DNA of 64,000 nt from Septoria linicola (taxonomy: Eukaryota; Ascomycota; Dothideomycetes; Mycosphaerellales; Mycosphaerellaceae): positions 3,100,001 to 3,164,000 of the forward strand of contig CP099421.1 in NCBI GenBank assembly GCA_024114885.1, in the 5' to 3' direction. The notes below the pieces were generated by a model. That model was given only the letters and a program-made list of their open reading frames with translations. It did not search any database and was not told the DNA's origin. Numbering within the stretch: position 1 is the first letter of the stretch; each line of letters opens with the position of its first letter. The position numbers and the translations under genes were made by a program. Positions 41,901-51,442 of the stretch are shown piece by piece.

Positions 41901-42697
41901 AGGGCCTCGCAGCCGCCAGCATGGACAAGGAGTTCCAGGATTCGAGGCGTATGTCGAGGAGCAGAAACCGGCCGAAGCACGCTCTGTACGGCATTACATC
42001 TGGTGGCAATGCATTCGCCAGCTCACTCGCAAGTGGTATTGGCGGTTTGGCTCGGCAGCCGATGCAGGGTGCTGAACGTGAGGGCGCCGCCGGATTCGTC
42101 AAAGGTGTTGGCAAAGGTCTGCTGGGGCTGCCCACTAAAGCGCTCATTGGTGGCTTCGATCTCGCATCCTCAATGGCAGAAGGAGTGAGGAACACGACAA
42201 CTGTGTTTGACCAAGAGGGGCTAGATCGTGTCCGGCTTGCGAGATTCATCGGAACTGATGGCATCGTTCGTCCTTACAGCCAGCGAGAAGCACTTGGCCA
42301 ATTCTGGCTCAAGACCCTGGACAACGGCAAATACTTCAACGAATCCTACATCGCACACCTGGAACTCAACTCCGGCTCGCAAGGCGACCGTTCCGGCGCC
42401 ATGTCACCTGCAAGCCCAAGATCCCCTACCCAATCATCTGAAGCCAGCATGTTGGTGATGATCACCTATAACGCCATCATGCTCGTCCGAGCTAAGAAGT
42501 TGACGAGTGAGTGGGAGGTCCCTCTCAAAGACATCCAGACCATATCAAAGGAGAGAACGGGCATGAGTATCGTGCTCAAGGGTGGCACGAATGGTCCTTT
42601 TATTCCTATTGCAGATGAGCAGAGTCGGAACTGGCTCTATAGGCAGGTTGCGGTGGCGGTTAATGCGTATAACGATCGGTGGAATGCGAAGGGGTGA
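32981..42697 (+). CDS. VPS13: VPS13, bridge-type lipid-transfer protein
   Basis: VPS13 carries phospholipids between membranes at organelle contact sites (ER/mitochondria, vacuole, endosome, prospore membrane). One uninterrupted exon encodes 3238 residues, the normal length. The chorein domain opens at once: MVLESLVANLLNRFLGMYVK, GIWSGDVKLKDLELKREALDQF (1-50). Long beta-rich RBG repeats follow with acidic, low-complexity loops (e.g. ESESDEDEEVEQKQDEG). The VPS13 adaptor-binding region lies about residues 1900-2650 (RLKLSAPIEVQNLLPFDF near 2173). The ATG2-like helical region follows (about 2900-3080; FTNIASGVGDIFYEPYQGL), and a C-terminal PH-like domain closes the protein (TYNAIMLVRAKKL to the end). 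No frameshift was seen in 9.7 kb. The start is fixed by the chorein motif and a Kozak-like context. Confidence 0.96.
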   Translation: MVLESLVANLLNRFLGMYVKNFDPKQLNVGIWSGDVKLKDLELKREALDQFHLPLNVVEGHISSLVLKIPWSNLRGAPVRINIEDVFLLAAPKEDQEYDADEEEKRAHAVKMEKLDSAELLKERNTEGMTQEEQQKQQSFTAALTTTIVDNVQIQVKNVHIRYEDALSDPGHPFAAGITLQELSAVSTDENWKPTWVAGTSTTTHKLATLGSLAVYWDTDATLLGTGTGEQQDLDHDATMEKFREMIVKSDDSEAIKNHQFILKPVSGRAGLEMDKTGKYDRPKMKARLLFNELGFLLDDTQYRDALMLVDLFHYFIRHQEYRKLQPAKAPKEDPRAWLQFAGKAVLDRIHDKNKRWSWAYFAERRDDRLRYIELFKKKKREEKLTPDENTDLDRLEHKLTYEDLRFWRSLARNQLRKEGFKKPQQQKSTWTSWIWGGGGGRQQDQASDDSQMNEEQRKELYQAIDFEEKQSIAQAVDAPREAVKMQVDMGLKTGSFTLRRDPHGKKQDMLRLLFDDFSTEFIQRTDSTLIDLSLGGMRLYDGSTDGNLFEQMLTVKDAPSIPDSERIKEVDDDGNAEFSDAKTEQDETEDETDPFFALQFENNPLDNRADTALTVKLKALEIVYNPNFVVQVTKFFKPPEKHMESIGALMESAGSTVEGLRQQTRAGLEFALQEHKTVDVQLDLQAPLIIVPDTVTDTSKICLIVDAGHISVRSDLIDKETLHDIQNKQQQQYSDQDYQKLESLMYDKFNLKLESTQVLMGTTIEDTKKQLAHDAASQSFHLIDRINMDFRIDTCIVPKASDLTKFRINGHLPLLHAKFSDAKYKSLMKLLDFAIPKFDKEEPEHYKEQKHLSPEAVNEKKLRQKSDANRTRGKSIQVGRDELANEIEQGAEAKQRDIERSGSAAIKKQQDANPAQRNFEFKFTVDKLQASLYKADAEGKKEDQLLVELIAETFHLEFYQRPFDMVADVKLSSLVVEDHVEQASTEEFKNLISSEDLVTKKKQDLLTIHFQMVNKNHPEFESKYEGIKTNLDASVSTINLMVTRKTLLTLLDFAMTTFVPPPSDSPAPATKIEDSESESDEDEEVEQKQDEGDKIRIKAKLNRIAVILNNDGIRLATLSLTSADAKIFLAGGAMSVEGRLGALDLVDDVNTGVSETSSLRKVIEIQGDDLLDFRYQTFNPHAQDYPGYDNTIYLRSGSIKINFLTEPLRKIMEFGVKFGKMQAIFNAARQAAANQANKVQESAGKMHFDVLIRTPIVSFPRMAITENPERDTVTAYLGEIYANNKFVPLDGKEGSDTANKLSAGIHNIRLTSTFNYAEQKSEELEMIDKVNLDFNITQTEHKAGRDRPDTEIEGSMSNINLRLSEGQMQFLMEMSRNIPQAFALEDSEALEEEAEDELPAHVVEPAQAAQPVGHKKPDSDTDVQKPSRQSPELGTDENSWTKLDLIFKIGAIGLELVQGEPKQPVGDIEAASLSKFSLNETSVKLRMISDGAMESEMLVQSFTITDTRQTERNKFRKIMSLINNDVKQQFMASVSISAGEEKNLIALLTVDSPRIVLALDYLFAVLKFVQNGLKQDEPLVVEEESEELDEAPSPDDASVSTQGLVQHTDSQADGAPQQQQVVGMNISFRVNMVDAQVILIANPAISNSEAIVLGTKQVLVSQQHAMTLQVEKVGMFLCRMDQFETTRLRILDDFSIQTSLDMKSQSADSSLTSIAVDIEPLVLRLSLRDIMLAMQIVNRASAMNTSSDQKMSDEEPKKLQQVKKQSAKSKKGPLSIKPTAGSASKMRATSISTKKTTGKQGNQQSSGPGSAVLKREEMTVSMDGIRVVLIGDTHELPMLDWSVKKFAVDVKDWTANMTADTQIDTFFNVYNFSKSAWEPLIEPWQVGFHMAKETDPDKLAVELYSRKSLELTITSATIALASKSATFLSSDEDVLSKPRGNDSPYKIRNWTGFDVDVWASSEQLGDEEGQAARLADGEEQAWRFEDPSTTRETLSPEGQTGVIGVRLEGSGFDSIDRIQVNREGEELYNLKPRKDKIQHRMLVEVMLGTDNVKYITLRSPMLVENHTQIPVEIGVFSPEEGHLLKIEKIAPGESRPSPVGAAFMHSLVVRPDQGFGYTWSNERLFWKDLLKRPVRTLTCQGESDESSPPFYFQMQSVFDKNNPLTSVYPYMRLKLSAPIEVQNLLPFDFKYRIYDKNTKKDWTNFLRKGGVSPVHVVELSHLLLLSIDMQDTPFKASEFAIINTNDKNDFQREKTITVKDNNNIDLRLKLHYYNVPDSGGAFKITIYSPYVVLNRTGLELDIRSKAYFGATSRAAGQSTFANTEDDARKAKPFMFSFPTDDRKNRAVIKVGNSAWSQPVSFDAIGANVDVKLPAESGRAEMHCGLTVAEGEGKYKLTKVVSVTPRFIVKNKLSEDIQIREPGSSEATTLQAGELHPLRFLKQTTGQQLSLCFPGVNNSWSSPFDIANMGSVHVKLAKAGERQRLIRVEVLLENACIYLHLSLETKHWPFSMRNESDQEFLFWQANPNVDEDEEDRTSGWKPVRYRLPGRSIMPYAWDYPSTKNKNLILSANGKERHVKLAEIGNLIPMRIPAKGQGGPKIVDLNVIADGPTQTLVMSNYKPHMSLYKQKSTSASQSTSTGFEVKEQDTDVTMRATLRFAGIGISLVNSQLRELVYATWRDIELKYTDSELYQTVALTIKWIQIDNQLYGGIFPLIFYPSVVPKTGKEMESHPIFRTAITRVKDDSYGVLYIKYFTFLMQQMTIEIDEDFIFALLDFTKVPGASWTEEKEGQLAPESLDVPEPTQTESGQDIYFELLHLQPMQFDLSFVRTERINAEDTGSSSSNPFMFAVNVLTMSIGNVNDAPIRYNALMLENARLSTGALISSIQSHYVQESLRQVHIVIGSADFLGNPVGLFTNIASGVGDIFYEPYQGLVTDRPQDLGVGIAKGASSFVKKSVFGISDSVSKFTGSISKGLAAASMDKEFQDSRRMSRSRNRPKHALYGITSGGNAFASSLASGIGGLARQPMQGAEREGAAGFVKGVGKGLLGLPTKALIGGFDLASSMAEGVRNTTTVFDQEGLDRVRLARFIGTDGIVRPYSQREALGQFWLKTLDNGKYFNESYIAHLELNSGSQGDRSGAMSPASPRSPTQSSEASMLVMITYNAIMLVRAKKLTSEWEVPLKDIQTISKERTGMSIVLKGGTNGPFIPIADEQSRNWLYRQVAVAVNAYNDRWNAKG

Positions 42698-43226
42698 CGG
42701 AACAGAACAGAACTTGAGAGGAGAGAAGGAACCTGAGAAGGGAAGAAAACTGCATTGTGTAGCGTTTATTTCCTGAGCTCGCGTACTAGTAAGAACCTAG
42801 TGTGGTTCGTGCATATGACGCATTTATCCTACACTATATCGTTCCTTTCGCTCATGATCAGTGGTACTGAGTTGCAAACACATGGTTTTTCGTGTCCAAG
42901 TGTGGTAGTCCTTCTTCGCCTTGCGTGGTTTAAGTGGCCAAGAAGCATTCACAGTAGCAGTTTTGACTCTTGCTGTCAACCTGGTTCTAGAATCGCAATG
43001 CAAGCAAATTGTGCTCAAGACTCGAGACCCATTCTATATCTCGTCCAGGCTGCGGCACGGCACGCATAACGTTGTGACTTGCTGATCCTTCGGCAGTGCC
43101 AATCTTTGGCAGCTTCGCCTGGCGACTGTCCCAATCGTGAGCAGACAGATAGCCAGCTCGTGTATTGCCCGTCTTTCCCACTACATCTCCATGGTCATCA
43201 CTGACTCTCCTCGCGCATCAAACAAC
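42698..43226. other. Intergenic between convergent genes
   Basis: It holds the 3' flanks of VPS13 and the methyltransferase. No gene or clear terminator signal is visible beyond A/T-containing stretches. Confidence 0.5.
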
Positions 43227-44048
43227 TCACATCGCCAACCATCCCCCACCCCCCTCCTCAATCGCGCTCCTCTCCTCCTCCTCCCTCCTCACCGCATCCT
43301 GATGAAACTCCCGCCACCCCCACGTACTCCACTCATACGGAATCGGGCCAATCTCTCCCCACAGCTCCCGCGCTTCCTCGCGTCCTTCTTCGATGCACAC
43401 GAATCCTGCGGCTTGCATTTCGCTCCACAGATTCCGTGCGTGCTCGATGTACGATGTTCGGAGCGGGTAGCAGAAGATTGCGCGGGAGTGAGGGGAGGGA
43501 GCAAGCCAGTGAGAAACTGTGGAGGTTATGAGGAGAGGGTGGGAGGAGGTGTAGCATGTGTCTGCGGCGAGGATGAGGGATGCTTTGGTTTGGCTTGAGG
43601 AGACGGTAGTAGGAGAAGAGGAGGAAGGTGAGGAAAGATTCAATGTGGAAGGAGACGTCCAGTCTAGTGCTCCGGCATGACAAGGCAGAGAGGGGTTGAG
43701 GGTTATGTTATGCTGTATTCCGGGTATAACAGGCTCGAGATCTGTAAGGACTGCGGGGAGAGACCAGAGTGCTGAAGCGGTGAGGCCTGCGAGACCGGTT
43801 CCGGCACCGAGTTCGAGGATGGCAATAGTGTTTGATAGAGCTTGAGTTTGTAGTTCTGGATCATTGGTAATTGTCTTTTTGATTTCTGGTGTCCATCGAT
43901 GTAGGACATCAGCGAGGACGACTGCCGCTCCCCATGTTGCCAAGCCGAGATTTTCTGCTACGATGCCGGGAAGTTCGCCGATTTGGATGGGGATCGTGTT
44001 GCCTAGGGAGTCGGATTTGACTGGGAAGGGGCGAGAGTTAGAGGACAT
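43227..44048 (-). CDS. Protein (lysine) N-methyltransferase, METTL21/Rrg1-like class I fold
   Basis: A single exon encodes 273 residues. The SAM-binding motif I is clear: AILELGAGTGLAGLTASALW. Before it stands the family prelude TWGAAVVLADVL, after it VLTDLEPVIPGIQHNITLNP (motif for ribose contact), and later SLILAADTCYTSSHPLLITSTVSHWL in the position of the catalytic-loop motif. A Ser-rich insert (STLNLSSPSSSSPTTVSSSQ) separates the halves. These enzymes methylate lysines in translation factors or chaperones; the target here is unknown. The layout starts at ATG 44048 with MSSNSRPFPVKSDSLGNTIP. It is convergent with VPS13. Confidence 0.8.
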   Translation of the reverse strand: MSSNSRPFPVKSDSLGNTIPIQIGELPGIVAENLGLATWGAAVVLADVLHRWTPEIKKTITNDPELQTQALSNTIAILELGAGTGLAGLTASALWSLPAVLTDLEPVIPGIQHNITLNPSLPCHAGALDWTSPSTLNLSSPSSSSPTTVSSSQTKASLILAADTCYTSSHPLLITSTVSHWLAPSPHSRAIFCYPLRTSYIEHARNLWSEMQAAGFVCIEEGREEARELWGEIGPIPYEWSTWGWREFHQDAVRREEEERSAIEEGGGGWLAM

Positions 44049-45323
44049 GGCGGGAAGAAATAGTCTAGATGGGTGACACTTTTTGGGGACTTTTTAGAGG
44101 TTGACGATCGGGGAAGAGGTTCTTCCGACACCCGAATTGACTTCTCTCTCTGTATGTCTCGGACAAGTCTTGCAGTATTCTCCAAACAATACACTTGTAT
44201 CGCTTCTGCGTGGTCAACTGTTGGTTTTGGACCGAATCTCCCGATCCTTGGTTCACAAAGCTGCTCTGCTGACGATGCTGCGATAAGTCTTCAAGGCCCT
44301 CACCAAAAGCTCACTAATGCGAGTCTCGGTGGCAAAACCATCATACTACTGTCGCTTGTCTCCTCGATATCGCAATTCATAAAGCGGCAGAGATCTGACT
44401 TTGATGATGACGCCTCCAGATTCTGGCTAGACCCGATGTCACCTGGAGCGTGCTCCTGCATTCGAGGATGGACGAAGGAAGGGATACCGGCATCCCTACA
44501 TCCAAGCACTAAATGCAATCAAGCTCCGTCCACATCTGAGGAAGTACCACATCTGCTGGTACTGGAATTTGGCGCACCCTCTTTTGTGTCGGCCTCCGAG
44601 TCCTTTACGCCCTCATCCAGTAGTAGTCAGCTTTGCTGAGCTCGTGGAGCAGCAATGGCCATTGTCACGTGTCATTTGACAGCTGATGTCTGTCCTCGTC
44701 TCTGCGACAGATGGGCAATATGTTCTCTGTCTAATAGTGAGCATCAGAATGTGAACGTGATAATTCACTTCTCTTCGCTGACAGAAGTGAACGGGAGATG
44801 AAGGTACTTTCACACGCACTACAGCTCGGAGTTTCGCGCCATTCCCATCACATCTAGGCATCTCTCAAGCCCCGACCTTACACCTTACACATAAAGTGTC
44901 TGTCATACTTGACAGCGCTCGCCAATACGCCGTTACAGTACTCCCACCTCGTGTGACACTGCATCCTGCATCTCCAGCGACATCCAGCTCCGCTTCGACA
45001 AAGATCGAAGCTCAGGCGCTGTATCAGGCTAACACTTACACATGACGTTTGCATAGAAGAGCACTACGGATTGTATCAGTGACAAACACCCGCTGCACTG
45101 GCCTGATTATCGACACTGCTCGATTGTTGCACACCTCACGTGGCATGATAGCAGTGACCTTGTCCCGCAGCTCGTGCTACTGCATGACGCATCATTCGCG
45201 GATTACTGGACAAACAGCGATTCTAGAAAGCTTGTCAAAGTTGCAGCTCGGTCTGTTGCATAGTTTGCCTGATAAACTAGTGGCCATACACAGCTCAGAG
45301 TTCCAGACACCGGCAACGTAAGT
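44049..45323. other. Intergenic, no gene recognised
   Basis: About 1.3 kb between divergent genes. A 188-residue plus frame (44073-44639) lacks an ATG-based, family-like start and shows no motif; minus frames overlap it. I found no RNA gene. Confidence 0.4.
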
Positions 45324-47602
45324 ATGGGCGGACTCTGCGGAGCTCGTGGAAGAGCCGCTCTCCTCTTGTCGCTCTCGGTTATCGCTGCTCTTCTCTTCAG
45401 CAGGAGTTTCCCAAATCGATATCAGCTCGATCGTGTGCACTCGCGTTCTCTCCAGCCGGAGACCAATACTACCACTTGGAATGCACATCGTCTCGACGTC
45501 CGTGCCCCGAGCAAAGCTATCGAGCCAGCGAGCAAAAATCTATATGATAGGTCTACAAACAAAGGCCGGACCTTGATGTGCTGGATGCGCGACCCTCAGC
45601 TTGCTGGTGATAAGGCTGACAGTGAGTGGACCAAATTCGAACAGCTTCAGGAGTGGGGCTGGAGATCATCTGGAGGCCCTCCTGTCATCGGTCCAAATTA
45701 CATCACAGAGACCGATCCAGGTCTCAAAGCATTGGTAGGGACAGAGTGGGGCAACGGTAATACAGTCAGACTTGTGCACAGCGAAGGTCACGACTCCGTT
45801 ACTGAAGGTGGAAAGACGTACCACTACCCGGTATGTACTGCTCTCTCGCTACACTTGCCGACGGTGACTGACCCATGTAGGCTACGGATGGCAACTATGA
45901 AAACCGATTCTACTACAAACAGGGTGTCATCATCGGCGATAATAATTGGGGTATGCTGTATCGTTGATCTCAATGCTGAAAAGACATTCGAGCTGATCTT
46001 TATAGGTCCCAAGTGGCATGTCAATTCTGGCATCGACCCGTGGAACAAGGACGAAGATCGTATCCCAGAATTGAATCGCTTGTCTGACGTCTGGTGGTTG
46101 TGCTGGGCGAAGATATGTTCCGACAGCGGTACTGACACAGGCACTTTGAAGTACATGGTGCAAAAGGCCGTCGTCAACGATGAATCTCAGGCAGTTCTTG
46201 CTTCGGTGCTAAAGACACACTGGTCAGGCGACTCTGCTGATGTCGACGCCGGACGCGCACCAGGTTGGCCAGGAAAGGTCATCACAAGGGATATGGATGG
46301 CTTCGCCGCTCTCGTGGGAACCCCAAATGTCTGGGGAATTGCGTATATGCTTGTCCAGAGATCAGGGTCGATGGGCAAGAAGCAAATCAAGTCGATCACT
46401 GCTTGGGACGAAAAGCGAATCTTGAACATCTACCAGCCGAACCTGATCGTGGAGCTGGAAGATGTGATAGACGACAACAACTCCAGGTCTCTAGAGTCAA
46501 GTGCTGAGCTAGCTTCTCCAGACAAGCGCGCGGGCAGTCTTGGTGGACAGCCTCCGCCTACTGAGTGCCGAGCTACCTCGCCTGCTTCGTCAGCAGTAAG
46601 AAGCTCGCTTGTCATTCGAGCCCCCGGACAGCCAGTGAAGTCTGCAAGCGATACAATCTACGAGAAAGCCGAGACCAAGGGCCAAAAACTGATGTGCTGG
46701 ATGAGAGATCCAAACCTTGCTGGTGACCAAGGCACATCCAAGTGGAACAAGTATGAACAGCTTGCGGAGTGGGGTTGGACTGGTCACAACGGCGATCCGG
46801 ACCCCATCAAGACCAATTTCAGAACGGAGAATGACCCAGGCATGAAGAGCTTTGTTGGCGCAAGTTGTCCCGGTGGCAAGAAAGTCGTTCTCCAGCACAA
46901 GAAGGATCCGACTCACAGTCCAGTGACTGTCAGTGGGCATACTTACCATTATCCGGTGTGTCCTCATGTAGCATCGGTTCAAACAATGCTAACAGTAGAG
47001 CCAGGCGACAAATGCAGAATATCAGACCAACTTCTACCCAGAGAGAGGTGTCATAGTGGCCACCTACAATTGGGGTATGATTGATGTGCAGCTGAAAGCT
47101 CTAAGATAGCTGACCGCGTACAGGACCAGGCTATCTTGTCAGAAGCCAGATGACCTCGAAAGGCACGAACTGGGACACCGACTCTGATCGGATGCCTGAT
47201 CTCAATCAGCTTTCTGACGTATGGTGGCTGCTCTGGAACAAGATCTGCGAAGATGAGGGTGTCAGTCCACGCAACCTGCAACACGTCATCCGGCACAGCA
47301 TTGTCAAAGATGTAACGCAACAAGTGCTCGCCCGAGTTCTTCGTCAGCATTGGCCGAATGAAGATGCTACAAGTGCTGGTCGAGCTCCTGGTTGGCCCGG
47401 CAAGGTCATTACTAAAGACATGGAAGGCTTCGCTGCGATAGTGGGCACAAACAACGTTTGGGGTGTACCATTCATGCTAATTCAGCGAAATCGGGATCTC
47501 GGAAAGAAGCAGATCAAGTCGATTACTGCTTGGGACGAGTATCCGCAGGACGCCTTCTATCAATGCAATCTCGCGATCGAGCTGGAAGACGTGGAGGACT
47601 GA
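45324..47602 (+). CDS. Secreted or membrane-anchored protein with two tandem copies of an unknown domain
   Basis: ATG 45324 gives MGGLCGARGRAALLLSLSVIAALLF, a signal peptide or signal anchor. Five exons carry two copies of one domain of about 220 residues. Copy one runs from GRTLMCWMRDPQLAGDK to IVELEDVID, and copy two from GQKLMCWMRDPNLAGDQ to AIELEDVED. Shared blocks are the EWGW, TYHYP, NRLSDVWWLCWAKIC / NQLSDVWWLLWNKIC, AGRAPGWPGKVITRDM / TKDM, and KKQIKSITAWDE segments. Introns lie at the same two places in both copies, after TYHYP and within NW|G (45831-45880, 45951-46005, 46956-47004, 47075-47123). This shows duplication of the whole genomic unit. A linker with Ser and Pro separates the copies. 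I know no family; conserved Trp and Cys suggest an extracellular binding fold. Confidence 0.75.
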
Positions 47603-48028
47603 GGTGGTCGATCGACTGTTAGCGACTGGGGCGATGGTCTGTCTGCTCTGCAAGTCCACCCCAACTGCGAATGTAATTGGGCTTGCAGGCAGCCACTGCG
47701 GATTTTTTGAACTCCAAGCAAGCATCGTCGACCCCCAAGGAAAGACCCACTTATGACGCAGCTACAACTATTTCGTCGATCAGGTATAATGCTATTGTGT
47801 CTTTGCCAGTAAGTACAGTGCAGGCAAAAATGGTGCACAGCCTCTGATTTTTACACAGGAACTCAAGCATCCGTTCATCAGAGCCATGCTCTCCAGATTG
47901 TCGTGTCCCACGCTTCCATTGGCAAATCTTGCGCGAACCACAGCGAGCATCGCAGCATACGACTTAGCTTCGGCATGGAAGTCATGCCGAGAACAGGGCA
48001 CATACGGCAGTCAACAACACCGCGATCT
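47603..48028. other. Intergenic between convergent genes, no gene recognised
   Basis: It has only short frames on both strands and no motif. Confidence 0.5.
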
Positions 48029-49080
48029 TCATTTAGCCCGAAGAAAATCTCCGAGCGTCTTGATATATGCTTCGGTCTCCTCCAAGAAAGGCGTATGAGA
48101 GCTCAGCGGAAACGTGATCCACTTTGTTCTTGCGGCAATGTTCTCAAAGTAGGGCCACACCACTTCATCCTGCGCCTCATCAAAGTAGCCATTGATCAGA
48201 AGGACGCCACCGGGTACAGTCTTATTCGTAATATTCTTCAGCTTATCTGTGTAGTCCCAGTCTTTTACGGTACCAACGACCGTGAACTCGCTAGGACCAT
48301 TCATGGTCGCATAGACAGTGTTGTCTTCCGCCACACCAGCAAGACTTGCTTCGATTTCTGGTGGGAAGGGATCAACACGGCAAAGATGACGCTTATAGAA
48401 AGCGATCGTAGCGTCTTCATACTCTTTGGAGTCTGTCGTGCCTTCTTTCTCGTGCTTGTCGAGAGCGTCCTGAACCGCTTGAGGAAGTGCTGCACGTAAT
48501 CCATTGCAGACTTTAGACCAAGTCGGCATAGCAGCTGGAGAGTTTGACACTATGAGTTTCTGCAGTCCAGCAGGCTGGTGATCGGCAGCATACTGGATAG
48601 CTTCCATACCACCACAGCTTTGGCCAAGAAGGTAGAAGTCCTTGATGTGAAGATGCTGCTTGAGGTTCTCGAGCTCAGCAATATGAAGGTCAAAAGTGAA
48701 GAATGACGTGTCTCCCTTGTGGTGTGGAAGGTGGGTGTTGTCGCCGCACCCCAGTTGGTCGTACATGACGACAGGGATGTCATAGTCCGTGGCAGTCAGA
48801 CTGATTGGAAGTATGTAGTCTGGGATGGTATCAATTTGGCATACCTCTGTAGGCAGGAAGGGTGATCCCGCGACTCACTGTGCAGCATTCCCGGTCCGCC
48901 ATGGAGACATATCAATGGCGTTGAAGATGCAGATAGATTGCCCCAAATCCTGTATATCGTGGTTCCCTTCTCTCCAGTGGAGGGAATGATAAAATTGACC
49001 TTGCCAGTTACTGTCGGTGATGGATAGGCCCGGACCTGGCCGGGCGGCTTCGGCGTGTTCTCGTTAGGTATGTTGTACAT
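48029..49080 (-). CDS. Proline iminopeptidase-like alpha/beta hydrolase
   Basis: It is an alpha/beta-hydrolase of peptidase family S33, which removes N-terminal proline or acts on related amides. I chose ATG 49080 (MYNIPNENTPKPPGQVRAYP); the frame stays open upstream but adds non-family sequence. A 59-nt intron (48878-48820) joins LH to NYILPISL in frame. Landmarks are the oxyanion-hole LHGGPGML, VVMYDQLGCG, the nucleophile elbow LLGQSCGGMEA, Asp in GYFDEAQDEVVWP and His in PLSSHTPFLEE. So the triad is complete. The product has 330 residues and no signal peptide. It converges with the tandem-domain secreted protein gene. Confidence 0.87.
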
Positions 49081-49351
49081 TGTTGCTGTCTTGATCTGAT
49101 CAGTAGTCAGAAAGGCCGGAGCTTGGAAGCAGAAAGCACTTTCTTGGGAGATCGTGGTGTCGACTCTATAAAGCTCGTGCGAGATCAGGCACTGCCCCGC
49201 ACTGGCAAGCTGAAGCACCCTAGCGTGGCCTGGAAATTACGTTAGCGTCACACACGCTGCATGGCGCGGGAGATTCAGATGAGGCTTTGGAGAAAGTGAG
49301 GAATTTGAGCTAGTCGTAGCTGGATGCGCTGTTCTGGAGTCCATAAACTGC

Positions 49352-50634
49352 TCATGTTGCGTGATACGTCACATCATAATCCACCTGCTTTCGAATGATC
49401 GGATCTTCTGATCGCATGCTCCCAACGCTGGGTTTGCGACCCTCGTGGTAGATCTCTGCAACATATTGATTATCGTCTGTCAGATAGTTCGTGCTGTCTG
49501 GCTCGACCTCAACAACAGTGTCCTCTTGTGCAGCTTTCGAGCCTTTGCTACCATTCGGAGACATGTCATGTAGCATGTATCCCTGCTTGGTGAACTTTTT
49601 GCTGCCACTGCCGTAGTTGCTCTCAGCCACATGACCGAGATCCATACCCATACCTGTGTGAAAGTCTTTGAGAAATGGCTTGAGCGCGACCGCCATCGCG
49701 GAGATCAGTGACCACACCAGAGAGAGGTTCTGCCATACCAACGGCTTGATGATAGTGACCGAAGGCAGACTTGATTGCTCAAATAATGTGATCCGATGCG
49801 CGTGAACGGCGGCAAAAGCCACGCAGCTGGAGACACGATTAGCGATGTGACCAGTCTCGGGTCATCTTTCTGTGTGGGCTCACAATAGACGCAACCCAAT
49901 CATGGCTGAAGCCGTAAGCTTGTACGTCGCCTTCATCTGGAGTGACCAAACCACCCAGCAGAAGAGGGAAAAGCCCCAAACTTCGCTAATTGAATCTATG
50001 ATAGCGACCGCAATCCATCGAGATTCCTTGCTGGCAATTAGCACTTTTCGCTGATACTTGAGCAAAGAAGCTTACTTGGCTACATTGAGCAGTTTCCTCT
50101 GTCAACAAGCTATGGCCCCCGCAGCCGATGGTGATGGCAAGTAGCGACCCCAGCCCCATCACAGCAACGGCACCGAGCGTGCAGCGGAACACAATGCGCA
50201 CCGTCATGTCTCTGGCTAGGAGACCCTCCACAGTCAGCAGGACTCCAGCTTTCGCAACGAAGATGGCCGAGATAAACAGCGCTTCGCTGGCTAAGAACAG
50301 CTGAAACATGTGAGCCGGATGCGAAATGAGTATTCAGTTTGCAACTTACACGCCAGGCCATAGCAGCCCGCGCCCCATCTTCAACAATATCGGCCCTTCC
50401 GAGTCCCAGAGCTAGGCCAGCAAAGACGACACCGCTCTGGCACAGGACCAGACCGCAAGCTCCGGTGATTGCATAGTCGTCCAGCTGGAATCTTCGCCAG
50501 CGGACAGTGAGTCGAAGGGCCAAGGTAAGGTAAATATGTGCAAGACAGATCACTCCAATGACCCAAAGGATTCCTCTCCGATCCGTAGGAGTGATGCTTG
50601 CTAATGGTGGGTAGAGGAGTTCAGAGCTCTCCAT
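49352..50634 (-). CDS. Rhodopsin-like seven-helix fungal integral membrane protein
   Basis: The gene has four exons. Exon one starts MESSELLYPPLASITPTDRRG and contains ILWVIGVICLAHIYLTLALRLTVR and FQLDDYAITGACGLVL, the LDDY-type motif of the fungal rhodopsin-like (PTH11-related) family. Introns follow near 50350 (GTAAGTTGC..TTTCAG), 50080-50030 and 49890-49830, joining ...WR-LFLASEALFISAIFVAK, CSQ-ESRWIAVAIIDSISEVWGF and LF-CVAFAAVHAHR. The last exon holds two more helices and a soluble tail of about 80 residues ending at TGA 49352. Five to seven helices can be counted. Such receptors are usually linked to environmental sensing; the ligand is unknown. There is no EGF-like CFEM domain. Confidence 0.78.
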
Positions 50635-51442
50635 GCTGTGGCCTGGGCTACTCTCATGCTAAACGAACTTTCATGAGAACTTGAATTGAGGAGACCAAAC
50701 ATGCCATCTCGACGTTGCTTGAGTGGGACAGAGCCAAGGCAGTCTTGTTGAGGTCGGCATCGGATGATGCGCCTCGTAAACTATCGCAGCAACAGCAAGG
50801 CGTCCGAAATTTCGACAAACACCCATGGAGGATCCGTCAGGCGCTGGACGTGACGGACGCCGCATGCAGATACGCTAAGAGCTTTCCACCAGTGTCTTAT
50901 GTTCCGTCATCTCCTGTCAGCCTATAAGCGAGCACCAACATGTCGATCCCGAAGAGGTGAAGTGTAAGGTTTTCGCTTGGCGGACGGAGCAGCCCGGTGC
51001 CGATGAGCTCCTTTCTGTTCTTGTCCACGACTTCATCCTCCGATCTACATGTGACTGACTCCAGCACAGCCGGTGGTATGCCATCAACACGATTATCTCG
51101 ATTGATCGCGTCTCAAACGTGAAGAAAGCAGCGTGAGCCATACATCTCAGGATGCATGAGGCACAGCCGGCATGCGACGAACGCTGTTGGCGCCTGACGC
51201 GATGGTCGTGGAATCTGCACGGATATCGGGTCAAAGCCGGGGGCACGTATCACCTACGAAACAGGACGAATCCCACGCAACCTTCAAGTTAAGTAGAAGT
51301 TAAGTACATCTTAGCGTTCAATCGTGCTTCTCACACTACAGCCTCGCTCACGTGTTATGTCCGCAGCATCCCACTGCGGACAAGCTGGATGCCATGGCCG
51401 TATACATGCGACCGTAGACTGCTGTACATCCGGCACGACAAC
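50635..51442. other. Intergenic promoter region, divergent
   Basis: The spacer between the 7TM protein gene and the amino-acid permease gene contains no supportable gene. Both promoters should lie here; I see no distinctive element. Confidence 0.45.

Noticed and set aside
44073..44639. 188-residue plus-strand frame
   Set aside because: No ATG-based start with good context, no motif, biased only by Ser-rich text, and overlapped by minus frames; not supported.
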